Positions 25,466 to 31,977 are shown, counted from the stretch's first letter. The stretch is DNA of 39,170 bases from an uncultured Ruminococcus sp. (GCA_902785555.1 CACZZB010000027.1:1-39170); one strand, 5' to 3'. Made by a program: numbers and translations. Notes: generated by a model not told the origin, from the letters alone.

Positions 25466-27994
25466 ATGACTGCTGTAAAAAGAATTTTTGTTGAAAAGCG
25501 TGACGGATTTGATGTAGAGGCTCAGAATCTTCTTGCCGACCTCAGAAACAATCTCGGTCTCAACGCTCTTGAACAGGTAAGAATCATAAACCGTTATGAT
25601 ATAAGCGGTCTTGACGGTGAAAATTTTGAAAAGGCAAAGAATACTATTTTAAGCGAAACTAACGCTGATATAGTTTATGATGAGGTACTCCCCGAAGATA
25701 ACAGTTTCAAAGTCTTTGCAATGGAATATCTTCCCGGACAGTATGACCAGCGTGCCGATTCCGCTGCACAGTGCGTTCAGCTTCTCACACAGGGTGAAAG
25801 ACCTCAGGTAATCACTGCCAAGCTTATCGCTCTTAAAGGAAATATCTCCGAGGATGACTTCAAAAAGGTTCAGCACTATCTCATAAACCCTGTTGAATCC
25901 CGTCTTGCATCTCTCGAAAAACCCGATTCACTCGACCTGAAATCGGCTGTTCCGGATGATGTAGCCGTTGTTGAGGGCTTCACAAAATGGAATGATGATG
26001 AAATGCAGGCTTATTTTGATTCAATGGGCTTTGCTATGACACTCTCAGACCTGAAATTCTGCCGTGACTATTTCCGTGATGACGAACACCGTGACCCGAC
26101 TGTTACGGAACTCCGTGTAATAGATACATATTGGTCAGACCACTGCCGTCATACTACTTTCCTTACTCGTCTTGAAAAAATAGAAATAGAAAAGGGTATC
26201 CTTTCGGAAACTATCGAAAATGCCCTTAAACTCTACTATGAAAGCCGCAATGAAATTTACGGCGAAAATTCATCAAGAGATGTTTCCTTAATGGATATGG
26301 CTCTTGTCGGAATGAAACTGCTCAAAAAACGTGGACTTATCCCCGACCTTGACCAGAGTGACGAAATAAATGCCTGCTCGATAGAAGTCCCCGTTACCAT
26401 TGACGGCAAAACCGAACAATGGCTTGTACAGTTCAAGAATGAAACTCACAATCACCCGACTGAAATTGAACCTTTCGGTGGTGCTGCAACTTGTCTTGGC
26501 GGTGCTATCCGTGACCCGCTTTCGGGACGTGCATACGTTTATCAGGCTATGCGTGTTACAGGCTCGGGTGACCCGACTGTTGCATTTGAGGACACCATGG
26601 CAGGAAAACTCCCATCACGCAAGATAACAACAGGTGCTGCTGCAGGTTACAGCTCATACGGAAACCAGATAGGTCTTGCAACGGGTCAAGTAACAGAACT
26701 TTATGACAAGGGCTATGTTGCCAAAAGACTTGAAATAGGTGCTGTTATCGGTGCTTCTCCCAAATCAAATGTTATCCGTGATGTTCCCTCTCCTGATGAT
26801 ATTATAGTCCTTTTGGGCGGTCGTACAGGTCGTGACGGCTGCGGCGGTGCAACGGGTTCTTCAAAGGCTCATACTATGGATTCAATAGAAACCTGCGGTG
26901 CGGAAGTTCAGAAAGGTAATCCCCCGACTGAAAGAAAAATTCAGCGTCTTTTCAGAAACAGCACTGTTTCTACCATGATAAAGAGATGTAATGACTTCGG
27001 TGCAGGCGGTGTTTGTGTCGCAATAGGCGAGCTTGCAGACGGTCTTACAGTTGACCTTGACAAAGTTACCAAAAAATATGATGGTCTTGACGGTACTGAA
27101 CTTGCTATTTCCGAGTCACAGGAAAGAATGGCTGTTGTCCTCGATAAAAAAGATGTTGACAGATTCATTGCAGAAGCCGACAAGGAAAATCTTGAAGCAA
27201 CTGCTGTTGCAGTCGTTACCGAAAATCCCCGTCTTACAATGAAATGGCGTGGAAAAACTATCGTTGATTTAAGCCGTGCTTTCCTCAATACAAACGGTGT
27301 TACACAAACTGCACAGGCTTATATAACATCTCCTGACCCTGATAAGAGTTACAGAAACCACGCTCCCGAATCCCTTTCAGACCTTGATACAGCAACAGCT
27401 TTCAGGAAAAATATGTCAAGACTTGAAGTATGTTCTCAGAAAGGCTTGTGTGAGAGATTCGATTCAAGTATCGGTGCAGCTACTGTTTTAATGCCCTTCG
27501 GTGGTGTAACTCAGCTTACTCCCGAAGACGCTATGGCAGCTAAAATACCTCTGCTTGAGGGTGAAACAGATGATGCAACAGCTATGTCATACGGATATAT
27601 TCCCGGTATTTCAAGATGGAGTCCTTTCCACGGTGCGGCTTATGCTGTCACGGAATCCCTTTCAAAACTCCTTGCAATAGGTGCTGATCCAATGACGGCA
27701 AGACTTACTTTCCAGGAATATTTTGAAAGACTTCATGATGTTCCGTCACGTTGGGGTAAACCTGCCGCTGCCCTGCTCGGCTCACTTGTTGCACAAATTA
27801 AAATGGGACTTCCCTCAATCGGCGGTAAAGACAGTATGTCAGGCTCTTTTGAAGACTTGGACGTTCCGCCTACTCTCGTCAGCTTTGCTGTCGCTATGAC
27901 AAAGGCTTCAAAGACGATTTCTGCCGAATTCAAAAAATCAGGCTCGAAAGTAATATATGTTCCCGTTCCCGAAGATAAAAAATCACTTCTATAA
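25466..27994 (+). CDS. purL: Phosphoribosylformylglycinamidine synthase, 5' part (frameshifted)
   Basis: The N-terminal and synthase parts of the large single-chain PurL, which makes FGAM from FGAR, ATP and glutamine (step 4 of purine synthesis). Visible are the N-terminal PurS-like region (to about 150), the linker DDEMQAYFDSMGF, the DTYWSDHCRHTTF signature, the ATP-binding core with FKNETHNHPTEIEPFGGAATCLGG, and the second half with GVTQLTPEDAMAAK and SIGGKDSMSG. The frame is normal up to VPVPEDK, then shifts at a run of six A (27977-27982) and ends after SLL. The homologous continuation lies in the +1 frame. ATG 25466 is chosen over 25451 because it matches family N-termini, although the site GGGTGGA is modest. 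Confidence 0.85.
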   Translation: MTAVKRIFVEKRDGFDVEAQNLLADLRNNLGLNALEQVRIINRYDISGLDGENFEKAKNTILSETNADIVYDEVLPEDNSFKVFAMEYLPGQYDQRADSAAQCVQLLTQGERPQVITAKLIALKGNISEDDFKKVQHYLINPVESRLASLEKPDSLDLKSAVPDDVAVVEGFTKWNDDEMQAYFDSMGFAMTLSDLKFCRDYFRDDEHRDPTVTELRVIDTYWSDHCRHTTFLTRLEKIEIEKGILSETIENALKLYYESRNEIYGENSSRDVSLMDMALVGMKLLKKRGLIPDLDQSDEINACSIEVPVTIDGKTEQWLVQFKNETHNHPTEIEPFGGAATCLGGAIRDPLSGRAYVYQAMRVTGSGDPTVAFEDTMAGKLPSRKITTGAAAGYSSYGNQIGLATGQVTELYDKGYVAKRLEIGAVIGASPKSNVIRDVPSPDDIIVLLGGRTGRDGCGGATGSSKAHTMDSIETCGAEVQKGNPPTERKIQRLFRNSTVSTMIKRCNDFGAGGVCVAIGELADGLTVDLDKVTKKYDGLDGTELAISESQERMAVVLDKKDVDRFIAEADKENLEATAVAVVTENPRLTMKWRGKTIVDLSRAFLNTNGVTQTAQAYITSPDPDKSYRNHAPESLSDLDTATAFRKNMSRLEVCSQKGLCERFDSSIGAATVLMPFGGVTQLTPEDAMAAKIPLLEGETDDATAMSYGYIPGISRWSPFHGAAYAVTESLSKLLAIGADPMTARLTFQEYFERLHDVPSRWGKPAAALLGSLVAQIKMGLPSIGGKDSMSGSFEDLDVPPTLVSFAVAMTKASKTISAEFKKSGSKVIYVPVPEDKKSLL

Positions 27995-29222
27995 ACTTAA
28001 AGCCATGTACAATGCCGTTTATGCACTTATGAATGACGGTAAAGTATTAGCTGCTTCCGTTGTAAAAGAGGGCGGTGCAGCCGCAACTGTCGCAAAGATG
28101 TCATTTGGTAACAAGATAGGCTTTAAATTTGCCAAGAATCTTACAAATGATGAACTTTTCGCTCCGTTGAGCGGTTCACTTGTAGTTGAATTAGCTGACG
28201 GTGCAGAACTCGATAACAGTGTACTGTCATACGAACTCGGTACAACTACCGATGACGGAAATATCACTGTAAACGGTACTGCTATTTCAATAGATGAACT
28301 CATTGACGAGTGGACAGGCAAATTAGAGGGCGTATTCCCGACAAAAGCCGCTTGTCCTCAGAATCAAGTTGAAGTACCGCTCTATACCGAAAGAAATACA
28401 TCTTCTCCCGTTATCAAGACAGCTAAGCCGAAGGTATTCATTCCTGTATTCCCGGGCACTAACTGTGAAATTGATACTGCCCGTGCATTCGTCAAGGCAG
28501 GTGCAGACCCCAAACTGCTCGTTGTACGCAATCTTACTCCGAATGCTATCGAGGAAACTATCGAAGAAATGGTAAGACTTATCAATGATTCTCAGATGAT
28601 AATGCTTCCGGGCGGTTTCTCGGGCGGTGACGAACCTGACGGCTCAGGTAAATTCATTGCAACGACTTTCCGTAATCCGAGAGTTTCGGAGGCTGTAAAC
28701 AATCTCCTTAAAAACCGTGACGGCTTGATGCTTGGTATCTGCAACGGTTTCCAGGCACTTATAAAACTCGGTCTTGTGCCTTACGGTGAAATAGTTGACC
28801 TCAAAGAAACTGACCCGACTTTGACATTTAATACTGTCGGCAGACATATTTCAAGAATGGCTTATACAAGAGTTACTTCCGTGAAATCTCCGTGGTTCTC
28901 ATCTGTCAATGCAGGCGATATATTCGCTGTACCTATCTCTCACGGTGAAGGCAGATTCGTTGCAAATGATGACGTTCTCAAAGCTCTCATTGCAAACGGT
29001 CAGGTCGCTACTCAGTACGTTGACCCGAATGGAAATCAGGCTTCCGACATTGAATACAATCCCAACGGCTCAATATGTGCAATCGAGGGCATTACAAGTC
29101 CCGACGGACGTGTTCTCGGCAAAATGGGACATTCCGAGCGTAAGGGCGATAATCTCTACTTCAACGTACCGTTTGAAAAAGACCAGAAAATCTTTGAAAG
29201 CGGTGTAAAATACTTCAAATAA
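27978..29222 (+). CDS. purL: Phosphoribosylformylglycinamidine synthase, 3' part (frameshifted)
   Basis: Continuation of purL in the shifted frame. It starts with NHFYKLKAMYNAVYALM, as expected directly after VPVPEDK, completes the last synthase domain, and carries the C-terminal glutamine amidotransferase: FIPVFPGTNCEIDTARAF, the nucleophile Cys in GICNGFQALIKLG and the catalytic His in ISHGEGRF. No ribosome site supports a separate start; an ATG at 28005 is internal. The two parts add up to about 1,250 residues, the normal size of single-chain PurL. With one A fewer the gene would be intact. A base-call error in the homopolymer and a true mutation are both possible. Confidence 0.85.
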   Translation, partial: KNHFYKLKAMYNAVYALMNDGKVLAASVVKEGGAAATVAKMSFGNKIGFKFAKNLTNDELFAPLSGSLVVELADGAELDNSVLSYELGTTTDDGNITVNGTAISIDELIDEWTGKLEGVFPTKAACPQNQVEVPLYTERNTSSPVIKTAKPKVFIPVFPGTNCEIDTARAFVKAGADPKLLVVRNLTPNAIEETIEEMVRLINDSQMIMLPGGFSGGDEPDGSGKFIATTFRNPRVSEAVNNLLKNRDGLMLGICNGFQALIKLGLVPYGEIVDLKETDPTLTFNTVGRHISRMAYTRVTSVKSPWFSSVNAGDIFAVPISHGEGRFVANDDVLKALIANGQVATQYVDPNGNQASDIEYNPNGSICAIEGITSPDGRVLGKMGHSERKGDNLYFNVPFEKDQKIFESGVKYFK

Positions 29223-29223
29223 T

Positions 29224-29252
29224 TAGTAATTAGCAGTTAGCAATGTGCAATT
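29224..29252. repeat. GCAATTA-type intergenic repeat after purL
   Basis: TTAGTAATTAGCAGTTAGC and following GCAATGTGCAATT-like sequence, nearly the same string as upstream of ligA at 10421-10450. Confidence 0.45.
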
Positions 29253-29261
29253 ATTAATACA

Positions 29262-29300
29262 AACAGCCGACAGAATCAAAAAAATCTGTCGGCTGTTTTA
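29262..29300. terminator. Bidirectional terminator between purL and P3
   Basis: A perfect 13-bp stem, AACAGCCGACAGA (29262-29274) with TCTGTCGGCTGTT (29285-29297), flanked by T-rich sequence on both strands. Confidence 0.85.
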
Positions 29301-29582
29301 TTATCTTCCGCAAACTTCCATTACAAGACTTGCACCTAAACGAAAACCAATATTAAACCATTCTCTTATCACAACATGGGTTTCGCTTTCATATTCCGAA
29401 TACACTTTTTCAAGAAGTTTATTTTCCTCGTCTGTAAAGGTTATTGTTCTTTCAACACTTTTAAAGTCGTTTGATTTCTGTAAAAAACAGCTTTCATTGA
29501 GCTTTTCAAAGAGTTCACTCGCAAACGGCATATTCTTTTCGGAATAACTGTTGATGTCGAAAAATTTCTCCATATCAATCAT
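29301..29582 (-). CDS. P3: small helical protein ending the RHH/RNA array
   Basis: A 93-residue soluble protein of unknown function, distantly related to P1 and P2 (opening MEKFFD..S.SEKNMPF.SEL and closing EWFNIGFRLGASLVMEV). The ending resembles DUF6809-type proteins as I remember them. AAAGGA lies 11 nt before ATG 29582; an internal ATG at 29573 matches the paralogues but has no ribosome site. It is the last gene of the minus-strand array and lies downstream of RHH A with no terminator between, while small RNA A is transcribed away from it. This repeats the order RHH, opposing RNA, P-protein seen at 16.5-17.1 kb. Confidence 0.65.
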   Translation of the reverse strand: MIDMEKFFDINSYSEKNMPFASELFEKLNESCFLQKSNDFKSVERTITFTDEENKLLEKVYSEYESETHVVIREWFNIGFRLGASLVMEVCGR

Positions 29583-29643
29583 ACATCAAAAAATCCTTTC
29601 TATTTTTATTGACAGAAAAGCCAATCTGATGTAAAATATATTT

Positions 29644-29714
29644 CAGATAGATTTTTCTGTCGGTTGTGAGTTTGTTTGTGCCTGTGGTTGGGGGCAACAA
29701 ACTCACTTTTTTTT
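29644..29714 (+). ncRNA. Small RNA A
   Basis: Plus-strand RNA of about 71 nt. Promoter TTGACA (29609-29614), 17 bases, TAAAAT (29632-29637). The 5' part AGATAGATTTTTCTGTCGG is shared by the array. The terminator pairs 29666-29676 with 29696-29706 (11 bp), with a 19-nt loop containing CTGTGGTTGGGGGC, and then eight T. It faces the end of RHH A and is divergent from P3. Confidence 0.7.
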
Positions 29715-29873
29715 ATCCAATTCTGCTTTTACTAAATCTATGCCTTTATGAATTACATCTGATTTTGTAGTACCCATTTTTTCGGCACAATATTGCAATT
29801 TATCAGCAGTTTCAGAGTTTATACGAATTTCAAAACGCATATTTTTAGACTTGTCAGATTTTGGTCTGGACAT
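29703..29873 (-). CDS. RHH (CopG-like) repressor A
   Basis: A 56-residue ribbon-helix-helix protein: basic MSRPKSDKSKN, strand MRFEIRINSE, helices TADKLQYCAEKM and TKSDVIHKGIDLVKAEL, ending DKKK. GAGGTG lies 6 nt before ATG 29873. The longer frame to 30059 runs through the promoter and the neighbouring small RNA and is rejected. The Lys codons at the end are antisense to the eight-T tract of small RNA A, and the stop lies in its terminator stem. It probably represses its own promoter (inverted repeat at 29890-29925). P3 follows on the same strand. Confidence 0.8.
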   Translation of the reverse strand: MSRPKSDKSKNMRFEIRINSETADKLQYCAEKMGTTKSDVIHKGIDLVKAELDKKK

Positions 29874-29889
29874 CTGCTTCACCTCTTTT

Positions 29890-29933
29890 CTTGTCCGTAC
29901 TGTTATTATAATATGTACGTACAAGAATGTCAA
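29890..29933 (-). promoter_or_regulatory. Promoter and operator of RHH A
   Basis: TTGACA (29933-29928), 17 bases, TATAAT (29910-29905). The inverted repeat CTTGTCCGTAC (29890-29900) and GTACGTACAAG (29915-29925) brackets the -10 box with 10 of 11 arm positions matching. Confidence 0.75.
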
Positions 29934-29995
29934 TACTTTATTAAAAAATTTTTTCGCCGATTGACAGAAAAGCCAATCTGATGTACAATAGATTT

Positions 29996-30072
29996 CAGAT
30001 AGATTTTTCTGTCGATTTGGATAGTGTAAACCGTGCATTTGGTTGTGGGCGGTTTGCACTATTTCTTTTTTT
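29996..30072 (+). ncRNA. Small RNA B
   Basis: About 77 nt. Promoter TTGACA (29961-29966), 17 bases, TACAAT (29984-29989), preceded by an A-tract/T-tract that may act as an UP element. The terminator pairs 30021-30033 with 30050-30062 (13 bp, one mismatch), with a 16-nt loop containing TTTGGTTGTGGG, and then TTCTTTTTTT. Convergent with RHH B and divergent from RHH A. Confidence 0.72.
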
Positions 30073-30235
30073 CATTTAAGACCATTTCAATGCCTTTTCT
30101 GATAACCTTTGTACGGGTAGTATCATTTTCTTTACAGTATTGCATAAGCCTTTCATTTGTTTCAGTATCAATTCTTGCTTTAATTTCTACTGTCAAAGGT
30201 TTTTCAGCTTTTGGTCTTCCTGTTCGTGGACTCAT
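30059..30235 (-). CDS. RHH (CopG-like) repressor B
   Basis: A 58-residue ribbon-helix-helix protein: MSPRTGRPKAEKP arm, strand LTVEIKARIDTE, helices TNERLMQYCKEND and TRTKVIRKGIEMVLNE, ending KKK. ATG 30235 has GGGGTG 6 nt upstream. It is too short for usual gene-calling limits and an overlapping plus-strand frame could be called in its place. The stop codon and the final Lys codons lie opposite the terminator of small RNA B. The basic arm motif GRPKAE is shared with units C, D and F. Confidence 0.8.
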   Translation of the reverse strand: MSPRTGRPKAEKPLTVEIKARIDTETNERLMQYCKENDTTRTKVIRKGIEMVLNEKKK

Positions 30236-30253
30236 TATTTCACCCCGACTTTC

Positions 30254-30296
30254 TGTGCCACAATTAAATTATAATTGATGTGCCACAAAAAGTTAA
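30254..30296 (-). promoter_or_regulatory. Promoter and operator of RHH B
   Basis: TTAACT (30296-30291), 17 bases, TATAAT (30273-30268). A 10-bp direct repeat TGTGCCACAA at 30254-30263 and 30279-30288 brackets the -10 box, in the same way as the direct repeat of unit F. Confidence 0.72.
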
Positions 30297-30357
30297 TGCT
30301 TTATAAAAAATTTTTTCGCTGATTGACAGAAAAGCCAATCTGATGTAAAATATATTT

Positions 30358-30431
30358 CAGATAGATTTTTCTGTCTGTTTGTATAGTGTAAACCGTGCAT
30401 TTGATTGTGGGCGGTTTGCACTATTTCTTTT
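30358..30431 (+). ncRNA. Small RNA C
   Basis: About 74 nt. Promoter TTGACA (30323-30328), 17 bases, TAAAAT (30346-30351). The terminator pairs 30383-30395 with 30412-30424 (13 bp, one mismatch), with a loop containing TTTGATTGTGGG, followed by TTCTTTTC. The stem is identical to that of small RNA B, so B and C derive from a recent duplication or from gene conversion. Confidence 0.7.
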
Positions 30432-30594
30432 CACCTAAAAGCAAATGTATTCCCTGTCTTATCGCTTCGCCTTTTGTTATTCCATGTTCTTCACAATATT
30501 TTTGAAGTTTGATTTCGGTTTCAGCGTCTAATCTTACACTATACCTAATATCTTTGGGATTTTCTGCTTTTGGTCTGCCTACTTTTTGCGACAA
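30421..30594 (-). CDS. RHH (CopG-like) repressor C
   Basis: A 57-residue ribbon-helix-helix protein starting at TTG 30594, with GGAGGTG 6 nt upstream. The resulting MSQKVGRPKAENPKD aligns exactly with the starts of B and D; the longer frame from 30645 runs into the promoter. Strand IRYSVRLDAE, helices EIKLQKYCEEHG and TKGEAIRQGIHLLLGE, ending KK. The stop lies in the terminator stem of small RNA C. Confidence 0.78.
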   Translation of the reverse strand: MSQKVGRPKAENPKDIRYSVRLDAETEIKLQKYCEEHGITKGEAIRQGIHLLLGEKK

Positions 30595-30608
30595 CCACTT
30601 CACCTCCA

Positions 30609-30653
30609 TTTTTGTCACACCTATATTATAATTTATGCGTGACAAAAAGTCAA
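30609..30653 (-). promoter_or_regulatory. Promoter and operator of RHH C
   Basis: TTGACT (30653-30648), 17 bases, TATAAT (30630-30625). The inverted repeat TTTTTGTCAC (30609-30618) and GTGACAAAAA (30639-30648) brackets the -10 box. Confidence 0.75.
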
Positions 30654-30714
30654 TACTTTATAAAAATTTTTTTCGCTGATTGACAGAAAAGCCAATCTGA
30701 TGTACAATAGATTT

Positions 30715-30786
30715 CAGATAGATTTTTCTATCGGTACTAACGATAAACTGAACTTTGATAGAGGGCGGTTTATCGTTATTTTTTTG
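30715..30786 (+). ncRNA. Small RNA D
   Basis: About 72 nt. Promoter TTGACA (30680-30685), 17 bases, TACAAT (30703-30708). The terminator pairs AACGATAAAC (30739-30748) with GTTTATCGTT (30768-30777), with a loop containing CTTTGATAGAGGGC, then ATTTTTTT. Convergent with RHH D. Confidence 0.7.
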
Positions 30787-30952
30787 TTTCGGCATATACC
30801 AAATCTATACCCTGTCTTATTATCTCGCTACGATTAGATTTCTTATGCTCTGCACATACATCTAATTTTTCAAGTGTTTGCTTATCAAGTCTGATTTGAA
30901 TACGAGTATCTTTCGGGTTTTCCTTTGGTGGTCTGCCTGTTTTCGGGGACAT
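30776..30952 (-). CDS. RHH (CopG-like) repressor D
   Basis: A 58-residue ribbon-helix-helix protein: MSPKTGRPPKENPKD arm, strand TRIQIRLDKQ, helices TLEKLDVCAEHK and NRSEIIRQGIDLVYAE, ending TKK. ATG 30952 follows GGGGTG by 9 nt; the frame could begin at GTG 30964 inside that site. Its stop overlaps the terminator of small RNA D. It is closest to C and B in the basic arm. Confidence 0.8.
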   Translation of the reverse strand: MSPKTGRPPKENPKDTRIQIRLDKQTLEKLDVCAEHKKSNRSEIIRQGIDLVYAETKK

Positions 30953-30973
30953 GAATTTTTTCACCCCACTTTC

Positions 30974-31014
30974 TGTACTGACAATATTATATTACTGTCA
31001 GTACAAAAAGTCAA
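30974..31014 (-). promoter_or_regulatory. Promoter and operator of RHH D
   Basis: TTGACT (31014-31009), 17 bases, TATAAT (30991-30986). A perfect inverted repeat TGTACTGACA (30974-30983) and TGTCAGTACA (30996-31005) brackets the -10 box. Confidence 0.78.
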
Positions 31015-31075
31015 TACTTTATAAAAAATTTTTTCGCCGATTGACAGAAAAGCCAATCTGATGTACAATAGATTT

Positions 31076-31150
31076 CAGATAGAATTTTCTGTCGGGGAAT
31101 AACGGTAGCTAATTACTTTGGTTGGTGAGCAGCTGCCGTTATTGCTTTAT
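31076..31150 (+). ncRNA. Small RNA E
   Basis: About 75 nt. Promoter TTGACA (31041-31046), 17 bases, TACAAT (31064-31069). The hairpin pairs AATAACGG...AGCT (31098-31110) with AGCT...CCGTTATT (31131-31143), with a loop containing CTTTGGTTGGTGAGC. The following T-run is interrupted (GCTTTATTTATC), so termination may be weaker than in the other units. Confidence 0.6.
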
Positions 31151-31278
31151 TTATCAAAGTATTCCGAACAAATCATTCTTACAAGAGCCGCTAATGAAAT
31201 ACGCTTTTTCTCGGCTTCTTTTTTTAACATATCATAAAGTTCTTTCGGAATTTTGATATTTAAAGCCTTATCATTCAA
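31147..31278 (-). CDS. RHH-type mini-protein E (43 aa, TTG start)
   Basis: A 43-residue protein too small for usual gene callers: strand DKALNIKIPKE, helix LYDMLKKEAEKKRI and helix SLAALVRMICSEYFDK, with no basic N-terminal arm. TTG 31278 has CGGAGGTG 6-8 nt upstream and a consensus promoter before it. It is RHH-like but belongs to a different subgroup from A-D (Arc/CopG core only), so the array's first unit has an unrelated or older repressor. It ends opposite the terminator of small RNA E. Confidence 0.68.
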   Translation of the reverse strand: MNDKALNIKIPKELYDMLKKEAEKKRISLAALVRMICSEYFDK

Positions 31279-31294
31279 AATTTTCACCTCCGAT

Positions 31295-31330
31295 AACTAC
31301 AATTATACTACAATTTTTGTAGTATGTCAA
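31295..31330 (-). promoter_or_regulatory. Promoter and operator of RHH E
   Basis: TTGACA (31330-31325), 17 bases, TATAAT (31307-31302). The spacer is filled by a perfect inverted repeat TACTACAA-TTT-TTGTAGTA (31306-31324), with a third ACTACAA half site at 31296-31302. Confidence 0.75.
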
Positions 31331-31345
31331 GATGTTTATAAAAAA

Positions 31346-31377
31346 TCAGCGGAATTTTTTTGCAAACTCCGCTGAAT
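31346..31377. terminator. Bidirectional terminator after the phosphatase gene
   Basis: TCAGCGGA (31346-31353) pairs with TCCGCTGA (31368-31375). On the minus strand a run of six U follows, ending the phosphatase transcript just before the array. Confidence 0.8.
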
Positions 31378-31382
31378 ATTTT

Positions 31383-31838
31383 TTATTGCTCCGTCAAATA
31401 CTCGAAAAACGCCTGACAACCTCTTGTTACATCATTCCATGTTGCCTGAAAATTCCTTGTATACCACGGGTCGGCTACTCCTCCGCCCTTGCCTGTATAA
31501 TCCAAAAGCAAATGCACTTTATTTTCCGTGTCACTGCCAATTATCCTGTCGATATTCCTCAAATTATTATAATCCATTGCGATTATATAATCATAGTTTC
31601 GATAATCGTCAAGTGTCATCTGACGGGCATATTTTCCGTCACAGTTTATGCCATGCTCGGTAAGGATTCTTCTGACAGGCGGATAGACAGGATTACCTAT
31701 TTCCTCCCTTGAAGTTGCACAGGACTCTATGTGAAATTCCTTTTCCATTCCTGCATTTTTGACTATATCTTTCATCACAAATTCTGCCATAGGACTTCTA
31801 CATATATTGCCGTGGCAGATGAACATTACTTTTATCAT
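31383..31838 (-). CDS. Low-molecular-weight protein tyrosine phosphatase
   Basis: A 151-residue cytoplasmic phosphatase. The P-loop CHGNICRSP (Cys8 nucleophile, Arg14) is at the N-terminus and the general acid Asp123 is in DPWYTRNF, so the active site is complete. In Firmicutes these enzymes act on phosphotyrosine or phosphoarginine; the P-loop residue distinguishing the two classes was not resolved here. GAAAGGA lies 7 nt before ATG 31838. It stands alone with its own terminator, so no partner kinase is suggested by context. Confidence 0.9.
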   Translation of the reverse strand: MIKVMFICHGNICRSPMAEFVMKDIVKNAGMEKEFHIESCATSREEIGNPVYPPVRRILTEHGINCDGKYARQMTLDDYRNYDYIIAMDYNNLRNIDRIIGSDTENKVHLLLDYTGKGGGVADPWYTRNFQATWNDVTRGCQAFFEYLTEQ

Positions 31839-31977
31839 AGATTTTTCCTTTCTCAAATTGCGATATTATAGCCCCCAATGCCGCATTTTGCGAGGGTGTC
31901 AGGGTGATGTAGTTGCTTTGGCAGAGCGGGGCGAAAATTACAATTCTTTGCAAATCGGGGCAAATTGCGGAAGTCGT

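Larger units (their letters stand above)
29605..31330. repeat. Tandem array of five RHH gene / small RNA units
   Basis: A conserved segment of about 55 bp, starting TTGACAGAAAAGCCAATCTG, recurs at 29609, 29961, 30323, 30680 and 31041 (intervals 352, 362, 357 and 361 bp). Each copy is a promoter inside an inverted repeat (GACAGAAAA...TTTTCTGTC outside, ATCTGA-N13-TCAGAT inside). Between copies lies one RHH gene with its own promoter. The conserved segments are almost identical, whereas the RHH coding sequences differ greatly. A sixth copy, inverted, is at 16764-16709. Confidence 0.85.

Noticed and set aside
27971..27994. Programmed ribosomal frameshift in purL
   Set aside because: There is no slippery heptamer with a downstream structure at the right place, and PurL is not known to use one. 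An indel in the A-run is simpler.
30033..30278. Plus-strand open frame of 81 codons across RHH B
   Set aside because: It has no ribosome site and covers a terminator hairpin. The minus strand has a proper promoter, ribosome site and RHH protein.
29605..31330. CRISPR-like array, because a conserved segment recurs at regular intervals
   Set aside because: The repeat is about 55 bp and the spacing is about 358 bp. The intervals contain genes and promoters, and no cas genes are nearby.
29605..31330. The conserved inverted repeat as a MITE or REP element
   Set aside because: All six copies occupy the same place relative to an RHH gene and contain a working-looking promoter followed by a terminator. 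A mobile element would be scattered at unrelated sites.
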